Shown here: positions 25,075 to 33,753 of the stretch, one piece after another
Layout of the letters: each line of letters begins with the position of its first letter
How positions within the stretch are numbered: the stretch's first letter is position 1
DNA from: Mycolicibacterium austroafricanum
Lineage (GTDB): Bacteria > Actinomycetota > Actinomycetes > Mycobacteriales > Mycobacteriaceae
DNA length: 64,000 bases
Assembly: GCF_902705885.1 (NCBI RefSeq)
Contig: NZ_CACSIP010000076.1
Coordinates: 7,066-71,065 of the forward strand
Reading direction: 5' to 3'
Program-made: the position numbers and the translations under genes
Notes under the pieces: generated by a model
Seen by the model: the letters and a program-made list of their open reading frames with translations, nothing else
Told to the model about the DNA's origin: nothing
Databases searched by the model: none

Positions 25075-27908
25075 CGAGGGGACGTGGGCCACGGCTGCGG
25101 GCGAGGGCGCAGCCGCACCTGCTGTGGCCACCAGAACCACCGGCCGAGCAGCGCGGCGATCGACGGTGTCATGAAGGACCGCACCACAAAGGTGTCGAAC
25201 AGCAGGCCCAGACCGATGGTGGTGCCGACCTGGCCGATGACGATCATGTCGCTGACCGTCATCGAGATCATCGTGAATGCGAACACCATGCCCGCGGCGG
25301 TGACCACCGAACCGGTGCCGGCCATGGAGCGGATGATGCCGGTGTGCAGACCGGCGTGCAGTTCCTCCTTCATCCGCGAGACCAGAAGCAGGTTGTAGTC
25401 GGCGCCGACGGCCAGCAGCACGATCACCGACATCGGCAACACCATCCAGTGCAGCGGGATCCCGATCAGGTGCTGCCACAACAGCACTGACAACCCGAAG
25501 GAGGTGCCTAGGCTGAGCACCACGGTCCCTACGATCACCGCCGACGCCACGATGGCCCGGGTCAACAGCACCATGATCAGGAAGATCAGGATGAGCGCGG
25601 CGGTTGCGACGATGAGCAGGTCATAGTCGGCGCCGTGCTGCATGTCCTTGTACAGCGCGGCACTGCCGCCGAGGTAGATCGTCGAGCCTGCCAGCGGGGT
25701 GCCCTTGACGGCGTCTTCGGCCGCGACCTTCAGCGCGTCGATGCGCGCGGTGCCGGCCTCGGTCAGTGGGTCGCCCTGGTGGATGATGGTGAACCGCACC
25801 GCATGCCCGTCCGGTGACAGGAACAGCTTGATTCCTCGCTGGAACTCTGCGGTCTCGAACGCTTCCGGCGGCAGGTAGAACGAGTCGTCGTTCTGGGCGG
25901 CGTCGAACGCCTCGCCCATCGCGGTGGCGTTGTCCTGCATCGCCATCGTCTGATCCTGCTGCGCCTTCTGGATCTGGTACTGCGTAAGCATGATCTCCTT
26001 CTGGTTCTTCATGGTCTCGATCATCGGGTCCATGAGGGTGACCATCTGCGGCATCAACGCAGCCATCTGCTCGAAATCGGGCACCATCGCCGCGAAGTCG
26101 TCCGACATCGAGCCGATCCCGTCGAGGCTTTCGAAGATCGACCGCATCGCCCAACACACCGGGATGTCGAAACAGTGCGGCTCCCAGTAGAAGTAGTTGC
26201 GGATCGGCCGGAAGAAGTCATCGAAGTTGGCCAGATCGTCGCGCACGTCGGCGATGGTGGAGCTGGTGTTCTTCATCGACTCGACCATCCGGTTGGTGAT
26301 GGCCGACATCTCCTGGGTCAACGATTTCATCTTGGTCATCGAGTCGATGGTGACCTGCATGTCGTCGGCCTGCTTCAGGGTGTTGTCCAGCATCTTCTGG
26401 ATGTAGTCGTTGTTCATGATCTGGCCGGTGCTGTTGGCGCTCAACGTGTACGGGATAGTCGAGTGCTCGATGGGTTTGCCCTCCGGGCGGGTTATGGTCT
26501 GCACCTCGGCGATGCCGCGGACGTCCACCAGAGCCTTGGCGATCTTGTCGATCACCAGGAAGTCCGCCGGGTTGCGCAGGTCGTGGTCGCTTTGCACCAT
26601 CAGCAGATCGGGGTTCATCGTCGCCGACGAGAAGTGCCGGTCGGCGGCGGCGTAGCCGACGTTGGCGGGGACGTCGTCGGGCAGATAGAGACGGTCGTCG
26701 TAGATGGTGTGGTAGCCGGGCAACGCGAGCAGACCGACCAGGCAGGCGACCACCGACGCGACCAGGATAGCGCCGGGCCAGCGCACGGTGGCCGCGCCGA
26801 CGCGTCGCCAACCCCGCGAGCGGGTCATCCGCTTGGGTTCGAGGATCCGGCCGAACCGGGTGACGACGGAGATGACGGCCGGTCCCAGCGTCACGGCCGC
26901 GGCGACGACGAACGTCATACCCACGGCCAGCGGGATGCCCATGGTCTGGAAGTAGGGCAGCCGGGTGAAGTGCAGGCAGAAGGTGGCCCCGGCGATGGTC
27001 ATGCCCGACGCCAGGATGACGTGCGCGGTGCCGTGAAACATGGTGTAGTACGCCGATTCCCGGTCTTGTCCGTTGCGGCGAGCCTCCTGGTAACGGCCCA
27101 CCAGGAAGATGCCGTAGTCGGTGGCCGCGGCGATCGCCAGCGTCACGACCATGTTGGTGGCGAACGTGGTGAGCCCGAAGACCTCGTGGAAGCCGAGGAA
27201 GGACACGATGCCGCGCGCACCCATGAGCGAGAGGAGCATCATCCCGGTGACCACCAGCGTGGTGACCACGGACCGGTAGACGATCAGCAGCATCACGATG
27301 ATGACTCCGAACGTGACCATCTCGATGGTGCGCATGCTGGCGTCGCCGACGGCGTTCTGGTCGGTGGTGGTGGCCGCCGGACCGGCGACGTAGGCCTGTA
27401 CGCCGTCGGGCGCCGGGGTGTCGGCGATGAGCGTGCGCACGGCGTCCACCGACTCGTTGGCCAGCGTCTCGCCCTGGTCGCCGGCGATGTAGACCTGGAC
27501 GTAGGCGGCTTTGTTGTCGTTGCTCTGGGCGCCCGCCGCGGTCAGCGAGTCGCTCCAGAAGTCCTGGACGTGCTGGATGTGGAGGGTGTCGGCGCGCAGA
27601 TCGGCGACGATCCGGTCGTAGTACTGGTGCGCGTCGGCGCCGAGATCGTCCTGGCCCTCGATCACGATCATCACCGAGCTGCTGGTGTCGAACTCCTCGA
27701 ACACCGCGCCGACTTCCTTGGTCGCGATCATCGCCGGTGCGCTGTTGGGGCTCATCGACACCGCGCGCTCTTTGCCGACGACTTCGAGTTGCGGCACAAC
27801 GACATTGAGGGTGACGATCAGCGCGACCCAGGCCAGGATGATCGGCACTGCCAGCGTCCGCAGGGTTCGCGGCAACCAGGGGCGTCGTGTCACTGTATGG
27901 GCGCTCAT
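25038..27908 (-). CDS. mmpL: MmpL-family RND transporter (MmpL4/5-like)
   Basis: A 956-aa protein. It has an N-terminal TM helix (VPIILAWVALIVTLNVVVP), a first periplasmic domain, a TM bundle with ATDYGIFLVGRYQEARR, a second periplasmic domain with a long coiled-coil arm (about residues 490-690), and a second bundle with AVGADYNLLLVSRMKEE. The long arm is characteristic of MmpL4/5 transporters, which export siderophores and some drugs with MmpS partners. Start ATG at 27906-27908, overlapping the MmpS stop. The C-terminal end is encoded by a 63-bp repeat. The divergent TetR gene is the likely regulator. Confidence 0.9.
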   Translation of the reverse strand: MSAHTVTRRPWLPRTLRTLAVPIILAWVALIVTLNVVVPQLEVVGKERAVSMSPNSAPAMIATKEVGAVFEEFDTSSSVMIVIEGQDDLGADAHQYYDRIVADLRADTLHIQHVQDFWSDSLTAAGAQSNDNKAAYVQVYIAGDQGETLANESVDAVRTLIADTPAPDGVQAYVAGPAATTTDQNAVGDASMRTIEMVTFGVIIVMLLIVYRSVVTTLVVTGMMLLSLMGARGIVSFLGFHEVFGLTTFATNMVVTLAIAAATDYGIFLVGRYQEARRNGQDRESAYYTMFHGTAHVILASGMTIAGATFCLHFTRLPYFQTMGIPLAVGMTFVVAAAVTLGPAVISVVTRFGRILEPKRMTRSRGWRRVGAATVRWPGAILVASVVACLVGLLALPGYHTIYDDRLYLPDDVPANVGYAAADRHFSSATMNPDLLMVQSDHDLRNPADFLVIDKIAKALVDVRGIAEVQTITRPEGKPIEHSTIPYTLSANSTGQIMNNDYIQKMLDNTLKQADDMQVTIDSMTKMKSLTQEMSAITNRMVESMKNTSSTIADVRDDLANFDDFFRPIRNYFYWEPHCFDIPVCWAMRSIFESLDGIGSMSDDFAAMVPDFEQMAALMPQMVTLMDPMIETMKNQKEIMLTQYQIQKAQQDQTMAMQDNATAMGEAFDAAQNDDSFYLPPEAFETAEFQRGIKLFLSPDGHAVRFTIIHQGDPLTEAGTARIDALKVAAEDAVKGTPLAGSTIYLGGSAALYKDMQHGADYDLLIVATAALILIFLIMVLLTRAIVASAVIVGTVVLSLGTSFGLSVLLWQHLIGIPLHWMVLPMSVIVLLAVGADYNLLLVSRMKEELHAGLHTGIIRSMAGTGSVVTAAGMVFAFTMISMTVSDMIVIGQVGTTIGLGLLFDTFVVRSFMTPSIAALLGRWFWWPQQVRLRPRPQPWPTSPRIETALPAGKFE

Positions 27909-28330
27909 GCCGACTTGACCACGCAGAAGGTCTGGGCGTTGACGCCGGTGGCGGTGTGTTCTTCCTTGACCTCGCCGTCGACGAGGATCCGGCAGGTGAC
28001 GGAGCCGCCGTCGCTCTGGGCGAGGATGTTCGCGCTGACCGCCGGCACCGTGGTGCTCAACGTCAGCGACCACGGCAACGCCACGTCCTCGACGCGTTGC
28101 GGAATTCCGTCGAGGTCGACGTAGTTGATCAATCCGGTGGTGCCGGAGCCGAACACCTCGTAGGTCACCACCTTGGGGTTGAAGGACTCGGCCTTGTCGG
28201 ATCCGGTGGGGGTCACCAGCACCGGGTCGGCGCCGAAGACCGTGCGCAACTGGCTGACGGTGGCGATGCCGACGGCGACGGCGGCGATGACGAGCACGGG
28301 CAGCCACAGGCGTTTGACGAGCGTGGTCAC
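27905..28330 (-). CDS. mmpS: MmpS-family accessory protein
   Basis: A 141-aa protein. It has a short cytoplasmic N-terminus, one TM helix (LWLPVLVIAAVAVGIATV) and a periplasmic beta-sandwich domain with SFNPKVVTYEVFG, VALPWSLTLSTTVPAVSANI and CRILVDGEVKEEHTATG. The start is GTG at 28328-28330. It is coupled to the downstream MmpL gene by ATGA. MmpS proteins assist export of siderophores or lipids by their MmpL partner. Confidence 0.9.
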   Translation of the reverse strand: MTTLVKRLWLPVLVIAAVAVGIATVSQLRTVFGADPVLVTPTGSDKAESFNPKVVTYEVFGSGTTGLINYVDLDGIPQRVEDVALPWSLTLSTTVPAVSANILAQSDGGSVTCRILVDGEVKEEHTATGVNAQTFCVVKSA

Positions 28331-28349
28331 CTAGGCAACCTAACGAACG

Positions 28350-28391
28350 AAGTGGATAGAATCAATCCAAGTGGACTAAATCAATCTACTT
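28350..28391. promoter_or_regulatory. Tandem operator-like repeats between mmpS and TetR gene
   Basis: Two direct copies of the pattern AAGTGGANNNAATCAATC start at 28350 and 28369, a 19-bp spacing. Each is also an imperfect palindrome (AAGTGGA...TCTACTT in the second). They fill the 90-bp gap between the divergent genes, so they fit binding of the adjacent TetR protein. Confidence 0.65.
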
Positions 28392-28420
28392 CTACTGTGA
28401 CGGTCCGTACACTCGGCGGC

Positions 28421-29086
28421 ATGAGTGCTCCCGAGTCGCAGGCGCCGGGTCTGCGAAAGGATGCCGAGCGCAACCGGCGCCGGATCATCGAGGCGGCGCG
28501 CGAGCTCTGTGCCACCCGGGGCCTGGACGCCACGCTGAACGAGGTGGCGCACCACGGGGGGCTGGGCGTCGGCACGGTGTATCGGCGGTTCCCGACCAAG
28601 GAGGCGCTGTTCGAGGCGATCTTCCAGGATGGCCTCGACCAGCTCGTCGCACTCGCCGAGGCCGCGCTGGAAGTCGAGGACTCCTGGGAGGGGTTCGCGT
28701 GGTTCGTCATGCAGATGACCGAGATGACGGCGACCGATCGCGGGCTGCGCGAGATCGTCTTCAGCAAGACTTACTGCGGGGGAAGCGTGGACGCCGCCCG
28801 TAGCCGACTCGACCCGGTGGTGTCGAAACTCGTGGAGCGCGCCAAGCGCGACGGGTATCTGCGCCCCGAGGTGTCGGCGACCGACATGCCGTTGTGTGGC
28901 CTGATGGCGGGTGCGGTGAGCGAATACTCCGGCGAGGTGTGCGTCGACCTGTGGCGGCGATACGTCGCGATCCTGTTGCAGGGCATGCGCTGTCAGCGTG
29001 GGCAGGAACGATTGCCTGTGGCCGCGTTGAGTCAGGACCAACTTCAGACGGCGATGTACACGTGGCCGGCCGCGGTCACTCCATAA
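28421..29086 (+). CDS. TetR-family regulator of mmpS-mmpL
   Basis: A 221-aa protein. The HTH region has NRRRIIEAARELCATRGLDA and LGVGTVYRRFPTKEALFEAI. The ATG at 28421 is chosen; the frame is open far upstream through the MmpS antisense, but without meaning. TetR-mmpS-mmpL triplets are known in mycobacteria, where loss of the repressor can cause drug efflux (for example the MAB_4384 type in M. abscessus). Ligand unknown. A 63-bp repeat starts 5 nt after the stop. Confidence 0.9.
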   Translation: MSAPESQAPGLRKDAERNRRRIIEAARELCATRGLDATLNEVAHHGGLGVGTVYRRFPTKEALFEAIFQDGLDQLVALAEAALEVEDSWEGFAWFVMQMTEMTATDRGLREIVFSKTYCGGSVDAARSRLDPVVSKLVERAKRDGYLRPEVSATDMPLCGLMAGAVSEYSGEVCVDLWRRYVAILLQGMRCQRGQERLPVAALSQDQLQTAMYTWPAAVTP

Positions 29087-29091
29087 CTTGG

Positions 29092-29154
29092 CGTTGAGAC
29101 TGCGCTGACGGCGGGGCTTACTCGCAGTTTGTCTACGTGGGTGCAGTGTCAACG
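29092..29154. repeat. 63-bp dispersed palindromic repeat, copy 5
   Basis: Starts CGTTGAGACTGC and ends GCAGTGTCAACG, core ACTCGCAGTT. It begins 5 nt after the TetR stop; the next gene on the same strand starts 53 bp later. Confidence 0.9.
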
Positions 29155-29207
29155 CGGCCTGTGGATGGATTCAGCGGCGCGTCGGCCTGAAATGGCACGC
29201 TTCCGGC

Positions 29208-30050
29208 ATGGAGGGGGTGTTCCGGGGCAGCGAGGCGGTGGCGCTCGGGGCGCTGTCGCGCCATGAGCTGCGGATGAACTACTGCCGGTTGCTGCCCGAC
29301 GTCTACGCGCCGAAACGGGCGGAGCTGACGCTGCGGCAGCGGGCGGAAGTGGCGTGGCTGTGGTCGGGGCGCAGAGCGGTCATCTCGGGCGTGACGGCGT
29401 CGGCACTGCTGGGCGCGAAGTGGGTCGACGGCGATGTGGTGGAGCTGAACTGGCCCAATCACCGAGCGCCGGTCGGGGTGCGCACCCGCAACGACACCGT
29501 GCTGGACGACGAGATCATCTGCGTGGCCGGGCTTCCGGTGACGACGGCCGAGCGGACGGCGTTCGACCTTGCGCGGCGCGGTGCGGAGGGGATCGCGGTG
29601 GCCCGCCTGGACGCGTTGGCGAGGGCCACGCACTTCAAGGCCGATGACCTCCTCGACCTGGCGCAACGACACCCGCATGTGAAGGGCCTGCGGCGCGTGC
29701 AGCGAATGCTCGAGCTCGTGGATGCGGGCGCGGAATCGCCCAAGGAGTCGTGGCTGCGAATGCTGCTGATCAGCGCGGCCTATCCGCGGCCGGCCACCCA
29801 GATCCCGGTGCTGGGTGTGGATGGCTATCCGCGGTACTACCTGGACATGGGGTGGGAGTGGATCAAGGTCGCGGTGGAGTACGACGGTGAGCACCACCGT
29901 GAGGACCAGGCGGCCTATCGCAAGGACATCATCCGGATGGAATACCTCGCGGGCCTCGACTGGATCGTGGTGCGGGTGGTCAAAGGGCAGAACAGGCATC
30001 AGATCCTGGCGCGGGTGGAGCGTGCGGTGCGGTCGCGCGGTGGCTTCTGA
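29208..30050 (+). CDS. AbiEi-like/Vsr-like (DUF559-type) nuclease-fold protein
   Basis: A 280-aa protein. The N-terminal half resembles the winged-helix and core region of AbiEi-type or rolling transcription-factor-like proteins (LTLRQRAEVAWLWSGRRAVISG, LPVTTAERTAFDLARRG). The C-terminal part (about 200-275) has a PD-(D/E)XK pattern: YLDMGWEWIKVAVEYDGEHH, then LDWIVVRVV. Mycobacteria carry many such genes. Whether it acts as a nuclease or a toxin-antitoxin component is unknown, and no toxin partner is adjacent. It is flanked by two 63-bp repeats. Confidence 0.6.
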   Translation: MEGVFRGSEAVALGALSRHELRMNYCRLLPDVYAPKRAELTLRQRAEVAWLWSGRRAVISGVTASALLGAKWVDGDVVELNWPNHRAPVGVRTRNDTVLDDEIICVAGLPVTTAERTAFDLARRGAEGIAVARLDALARATHFKADDLLDLAQRHPHVKGLRRVQRMLELVDAGAESPKESWLRMLLISAAYPRPATQIPVLGVDGYPRYYLDMGWEWIKVAVEYDGEHHREDQAAYRKDIIRMEYLAGLDWIVVRVVKGQNRHQILARVERAVRSRGGF

Positions 30051-30054
30051 CGCG

Positions 30055-30117
30055 CGTTGACACTGCACCCACGGCGGGGTTTTCGCGCACTTCGCTGCCG
30101 TGAGCTCAGTCTCAACG
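30055..30117. repeat. 63-bp dispersed palindromic repeat, copy 6
   Basis: Starts CGTTGACACTGC and ends TCAGTCTCAACG. The core is diverged (CGCGCACTT). It begins 4 nt after the preceding stop codon. Confidence 0.85.
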
Positions 30118-30192
30118 ACGGCGCGGGAGGCAAATTGGTGCGCTGACGGGTCCTGACGCTGTTTTATTCTGGGCGCTGAGGGGGTGTCCTGC

Positions 30193-31044
30193 GTGAGTGT
30201 GCTCGGTGAAGCGCTCGACTTGCTGCGCCGATACGGCGACGTGGTCGGGATCAACTGGGACAAAGGGCCCAGCATCCTGGACCGGGCGGTCAATTCGGGT
30301 GTCGCCAATCTGGCTGCCTCGCCGATCCTTGCTGCCGCGCAGCTCACCATTCAGGGGATGAAGGCGACGACCGGTTCGGGCGAACCGCAGGACGGGGAAG
30401 CGTTCGAGAAATCCGCGGATCTGTACGAGGAGGCGGGGAATCTCCTGATCGACGCGGCTCCGGTCGAGGACCGGTGGAATGGAACCGCGGCTGATACCTA
30501 CCGCGAGAAGAATAATGATCACCGCCACCTCACCCTGGAGGTCGCGGAAGCTGACAAGGAGATGCGCCAAGCGCTAAGCCGGTTGGCGGCGGAGGTCAGA
30601 TCAACTCGGACGGACCTGCAGGAAGCGATCGACTTCCTCTCCGACTACGACACTTCGACGGCGTGGATGAACTTCGTACCCGGCGGCGCTGCCGTCAAAG
30701 CCGCTTCCGACACAGCAGTCGCGTCGACGCAGCTTGCTGTGGCGCAGACATCCATCGCGAAGCTGGTGGCCGAGTCGGCACTGGTCGCGCACAGCATGCG
30801 CAAGCCTTTGAGCAGGTACACCAATGCGGCGGCGCTCAAGATGCTCGACCCCGAACCCGGCCCCGGCTCCGACTCGGAAGAGGTCAAGAGATTCCCATGC
30901 GGCGAGCCCTTCGGTGACGAGCGAACGGCTGGGCGACTGCCGGATCGTGCCGAGAATGACCAGTCGTTCACGCCGCCTGAACCCTTGGGCCTGCCGGTGG
31001 CCTATCCACCCGCGACGCCATATGGCTCACCGGCGCCCCGGTGA
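30193..31044 (+). CDS. EspA/EspE-like ESX secretion-associated protein
   Basis: A 283-aa protein. The diagnostic segment is WNGTAADTYREKNNDHRHL with the following helix (VAEADKEMRQALSRLAAE), which aligns with the WLGSAADKYAGKNRNH region of EspA and contains the WXG-like turn. The second half is helical, and the C-terminal tail is Pro-rich (PPATPYGSPAPR). Start GTG at 30193 (GTG 30184 possible). It is followed by EspC-like and EspD/H-like genes, the order of M. tuberculosis espA-espC-espD. It is probably a substrate of a type VII secretion system; no esx core genes lie in this window. Confidence 0.75.
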   Translation: MSVLGEALDLLRRYGDVVGINWDKGPSILDRAVNSGVANLAASPILAAAQLTIQGMKATTGSGEPQDGEAFEKSADLYEEAGNLLIDAAPVEDRWNGTAADTYREKNNDHRHLTLEVAEADKEMRQALSRLAAEVRSTRTDLQEAIDFLSDYDTSTAWMNFVPGGAAVKAASDTAVASTQLAVAQTSIAKLVAESALVAHSMRKPLSRYTNAAALKMLDPEPGPGSDSEEVKRFPCGEPFGDERTAGRLPDRAENDQSFTPPEPLGLPVAYPPATPYGSPAPR

Positions 31045-31075
31045 GGTCGAGCTTTGAACACAAGGAGTGCGCTTC

Positions 31076-31396
31076 ATGTCCTACTTGGCGCAGAACCTAC
31101 GGGTCCTGACCGAACACATCGACGAACTCGCAGCGAAGCAGACCTCAGCTGCCGGAAATCTGAAGATCGCGGGCGAGACGGTTAACGACCTGACATCGAG
31201 TGTGTGGGCCACCCACGGAGTGATCTGCGCCGCCAGCAATATGGCTGTCGGTGCCATCGAGGCCGCAAGGGACTCCGCCGATGCTGTGCTCTGGCGGATG
31301 TCGCACGATCTCTCCGTACGACTTCGGATGGCATCAGCGAACTACAACAACGCTGACTGGCGGGCGAGGAAGGACATCGATTCGTGCGAACTATGA
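31076..31396 (+). CDS. EspC/EspF-like type VII secretion substrate
   Basis: A 106-aa helical-hairpin protein. It has LRVLTEHIDELAAKQTSAAG in the first helix, a SSVWATHGVICAASN turn and a second helix with YNNADWRARKDI, the pattern of the EspC family (type VII secretion target, DUF2580). AAGGAG at 31062-31067 places the start at ATG 31076. It probably pairs with the upstream EspA-like protein for secretion. Confidence 0.75.
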   Translation: MSYLAQNLRVLTEHIDELAAKQTSAAGNLKIAGETVNDLTSSVWATHGVICAASNMAVGAIEAARDSADAVLWRMSHDLSVRLRMASANYNNADWRARKDIDSCEL

Positions 31397-31408
31397 GCAG
31401 AGTCGCCG

Positions 31409-31909
31409 ATGAACCCTGAGGGCCTATGGAATGACGACGATGATGCGGAATCGCTCCCGACGTCCGACTGTCTGGACGAATTGCTTGGCCATGTGCCCAC
31501 AGGAGACGACAGCGGCGACGACACCGGCTGGGGCACCCGTGTTTACGGCTCGGTTGCCGGTCAGGATGAGGTACCCCCTGACGCGTCGTTCACCGTGTCG
31601 AATCCGTCGGGGACTCTTTCGGCCACCGTCTGCCTCGGCGGACGACTGCGGCGAATCGACGTGACCGACGTGTCCCGGCTCGACGAAGTTCAGCTGAGTG
31701 AGGAGATCGTCGAAATGGCGGCACTCGCGAGCGAGAAAGCTCGCGCCGCCCAGCATGAGGTGACCGTTGAAATCATGCGCCGCTTGGGGCAGGACCGCGC
31801 GGGTGTGAGCGCGTTCCTCGTGCACTCGATCGGGCTACCGAACCACGAGCTCGCCACTGCCCATATGGCAGAGGCATTTTCTGCTCGCTATTGGCCGCAT
31901 GACGGCTGA
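31409..31909 (+). CDS. EspD/EspH-like ESX-associated protein
   Basis: A 166-aa protein. The acidic N-terminus (NDDDDAESLP) is followed by FTVSNPSGTLSATVCLGGRL and LSEEIVEMAALASEKARAAQ, then VHSIGLPNHELATAHMAEAF. The pattern matches EspD (FTVTNPPRTVSV...; ILVIADLARQKAQSAQ). EspD is a cytosolic partner that stabilises EspA and EspC. The following gene starts inside this gene's end (11-nt overlap). Confidence 0.7.
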   Translation: MNPEGLWNDDDDAESLPTSDCLDELLGHVPTGDDSGDDTGWGTRVYGSVAGQDEVPPDASFTVSNPSGTLSATVCLGGRLRRIDVTDVSRLDEVQLSEEIVEMAALASEKARAAQHEVTVEIMRRLGQDRAGVSAFLVHSIGLPNHELATAHMAEAFSARYWPHDG

Positions 31910-33302
31910 CGGTCGAAACCGCGAGCGCTCTCGTCGGCGTCCCTGGGTTGCTGTCGGCGCCACAATCGTGTTGGTCGTGGCGATTACAGCGACGCTGGCC
32001 TTCACTTGGTGGCTTCCGGACTACCGCGTGAGCTCCACACGCGCATCCTGGCAGCCGCCACCGGAGGCGATGTTTGCCTCGTCGATGCACGAGCAGCCGG
32101 TCCCCGGTTGGCGGATCAATGTGGCCGACCTGGGCTTGCCCCGCACCGTCGACAGCGGGCTCGCGGTCAGTAACGATGAACGCCGTCTCCGGCCGCTCAT
32201 CGGTAACGTCGGTACCAATGCCTATTTTCTCGCACGCAGTGGTGCAACAGAGAATTCGCAATGGTGGCTCGCCGGGTTGGACGTCCGTGATGGCAGAGCG
32301 CTCTTCGCCGCGGTGCCGTTGGGTGTCTTATCATCCGCACCCGAGTGCTTCCTGAACGGACCGAACGAAATCCTGTGTGTCACCCGTTTCTCGCCTTCAG
32401 CATCAGCGTGGGTGATCGACGCACGCTCGGGGACGGTCAAGTTCAGCGGTCCCACAGATCTGGGAGCGTTGGTGATCGAGCAGCTAGGGATGTACGCCGT
32501 GGCCAGAAAACAGAATGAGGGTGTGTACGGCATTGGCCCCCAGGCCGAGACAACGTGGTTCGTTCCGGGTGACGGATTGGTCAGCAAGGTGGACTCATCG
32601 CGGCCGGCGGCGTCGGCACAGACTCTCACTGCGCAGCTCGAGGCGAACCCGAGGACCTACATATTTACGGTGTTCTCGGTCACGGACGGTGAGGTGATCG
32701 AACCCGAGATCGAGGAGGGTTACACACTCGGCAAACCAGCCTTCTACACCGGTGGGTTCGCCGCTGAGGTGAACGACCCTGACGGGATACCCTCCGAGAT
32801 CGCCTTCTTCGATGAGACAGGAAAGCGCCTCGGCGAATACGACGGTCCTGGCAATCCCGGAAACAGTCCGGCCGATCTTCCGGTTGTTGGACCGAATTCG
32901 GATGACCGGAATACGGTGTTCACGATTCAAGGGCAACCGCTGATCGAGGTCCCAGGCGGGACTTTGTATCTCGTGGGAACCACACTGATGGTTGACGGCG
33001 GCAACAGTCTGGCCTTCCCGGAGTTGCAGCTGTACAACATGCGCGACGGTACCGCCGCAGGGCCCATTTGCGACTACCCGATGCACAACTACCTCGGCAC
33101 CGACGGATCCACGTTGGTGTTCGAGGTTACCAACCGGAACGCCGAATTGCTCGCGAAAGCCCACGACCTCCACTCCTGCGAGCGACTCTGGACGCTTCCC
33201 AAGGAACCCGATTCCCTCGACCGCATCTGGAACATCGACGGCACACTCGTCCAATTAGCCAATGAGGGAACGGAACTCAGGTCGCTGGTAGCGCCGAACT
33301 GA
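31899..33302 (+). CDS. Membrane-anchored beta-propeller-like protein
   Basis: A 467-aa protein. An Arg-rich N-terminus (RERSRRRPWV) precedes one TM helix (GATIVLVVAITATLAFTWWL). The remaining 420 residues are an extracytoplasmic, beta-rich domain with repeated strands (WLAGLDVRDGRALFA, AWVIDARSGTVKF, LQLYNMRDGTAAGP), as in PQQ-like propellers. Four or so Cys residues may form disulfides. It overlaps the EspD-like gene by 11 nt, so it belongs to the Esp-like operon. It may be a cell-envelope partner of the secreted proteins; I do not recognise a named family. Confidence 0.55.
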   Translation: MTADGRNRERSRRRPWVAVGATIVLVVAITATLAFTWWLPDYRVSSTRASWQPPPEAMFASSMHEQPVPGWRINVADLGLPRTVDSGLAVSNDERRLRPLIGNVGTNAYFLARSGATENSQWWLAGLDVRDGRALFAAVPLGVLSSAPECFLNGPNEILCVTRFSPSASAWVIDARSGTVKFSGPTDLGALVIEQLGMYAVARKQNEGVYGIGPQAETTWFVPGDGLVSKVDSSRPAASAQTLTAQLEANPRTYIFTVFSVTDGEVIEPEIEEGYTLGKPAFYTGGFAAEVNDPDGIPSEIAFFDETGKRLGEYDGPGNPGNSPADLPVVGPNSDDRNTVFTIQGQPLIEVPGGTLYLVGTTLMVDGGNSLAFPELQLYNMRDGTAAGPICDYPMHNYLGTDGSTLVFEVTNRNAELLAKAHDLHSCERLWTLPKEPDSLDRIWNIDGTLVQLANEGTELRSLVAPN

Positions 33303-33595
33303 TACCCGTCAGCGTTGCGCGTACTGCAACCCGACGAGCTGCTCGGACACGCTCGCGTTCGTCGAGCGACTCGCAACGCCCGCGCCAGCGAGGCGAGCAC
33401 CTCCATCGACGGCTGCGGGCCGCGCTGCTGTTCCATCCGGCAGTAGTAGTCCGTCGAGATCATCGCCAGCGCGGCGACCTCCTCGCGGCGCAGTCCGGCG
33501 GTGCGGCGGCGTTGGCCGGCGGGCAGCCCGACGTCGTGCGGGGTCAGCGCTTCGCGGCGGGTGCGCAGAAAGTCCGCCAACTGTCCCTGGTCCAT
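33303..33595 (-). pseudogene. Decayed XRE-type HTH regulator (MmyB-like)
   Basis: From the ATG at 33593-33595, about 76 codons match the N-terminal HTH of MmyB-type regulators: LADFLRTRREALTPHDVGLP, RRTAGLRREEVAALAMIST, DYYCRMEQQRGPQPS. After LARALRV (33368) the family pattern stops. A LDERER continuation exists in another frame, which suggests a one-base deletion. The ligand-binding domain of about 180 residues is missing; the preceding gene's 3' end occupies that space. It lies divergent from the WS/DGAT gene. Confidence 0.65.
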
Positions 33596-33639
33596 CAGCC
33601 CAGCGTCCTCGGCCCCACCGCTGGCGGTGTCGCGCACGC

Positions 33640-33702
33640 CGTTGAGACTGCGCCCACGGCGGCTGCTACTCGCACTTTTCCGACATGAGCGCAGCCTCAA
33701 CG
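33640..33702. repeat. 63-bp dispersed palindromic repeat, copy 7
   Basis: Starts CGTTGAGACTGC and ends GCAGCCTCAACG, core ACTCGCACTT. Unlike the others it lies between divergent genes, upstream of both the decayed HTH gene and WS/DGAT. Confidence 0.9.
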
Positions 33703-33713
33703 GTCAGGAAAGC

Positions 33714-33733
33714 CACAGTTTGACCGAACTGTG
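33714..33733. promoter_or_regulatory. Inverted repeat upstream of WS/DGAT
   Basis: Perfect 7-bp arms CACAGTT and AACTGTG around TGACCG, ending 20 bp before the ATG at 33754. Possibly the former operator of the adjacent HTH regulator; this is inference. Confidence 0.45.
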
Positions 33734-33753
33734 AGGTGGGGTACAGGGCAGGG

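Noticed and set aside
27909..28307. Extension of MmpL upstream into mmpS
   Set aside because: The extra residues are a shadow of MmpS in another frame. ATG 27908 gives the expected MmpL N-terminus.
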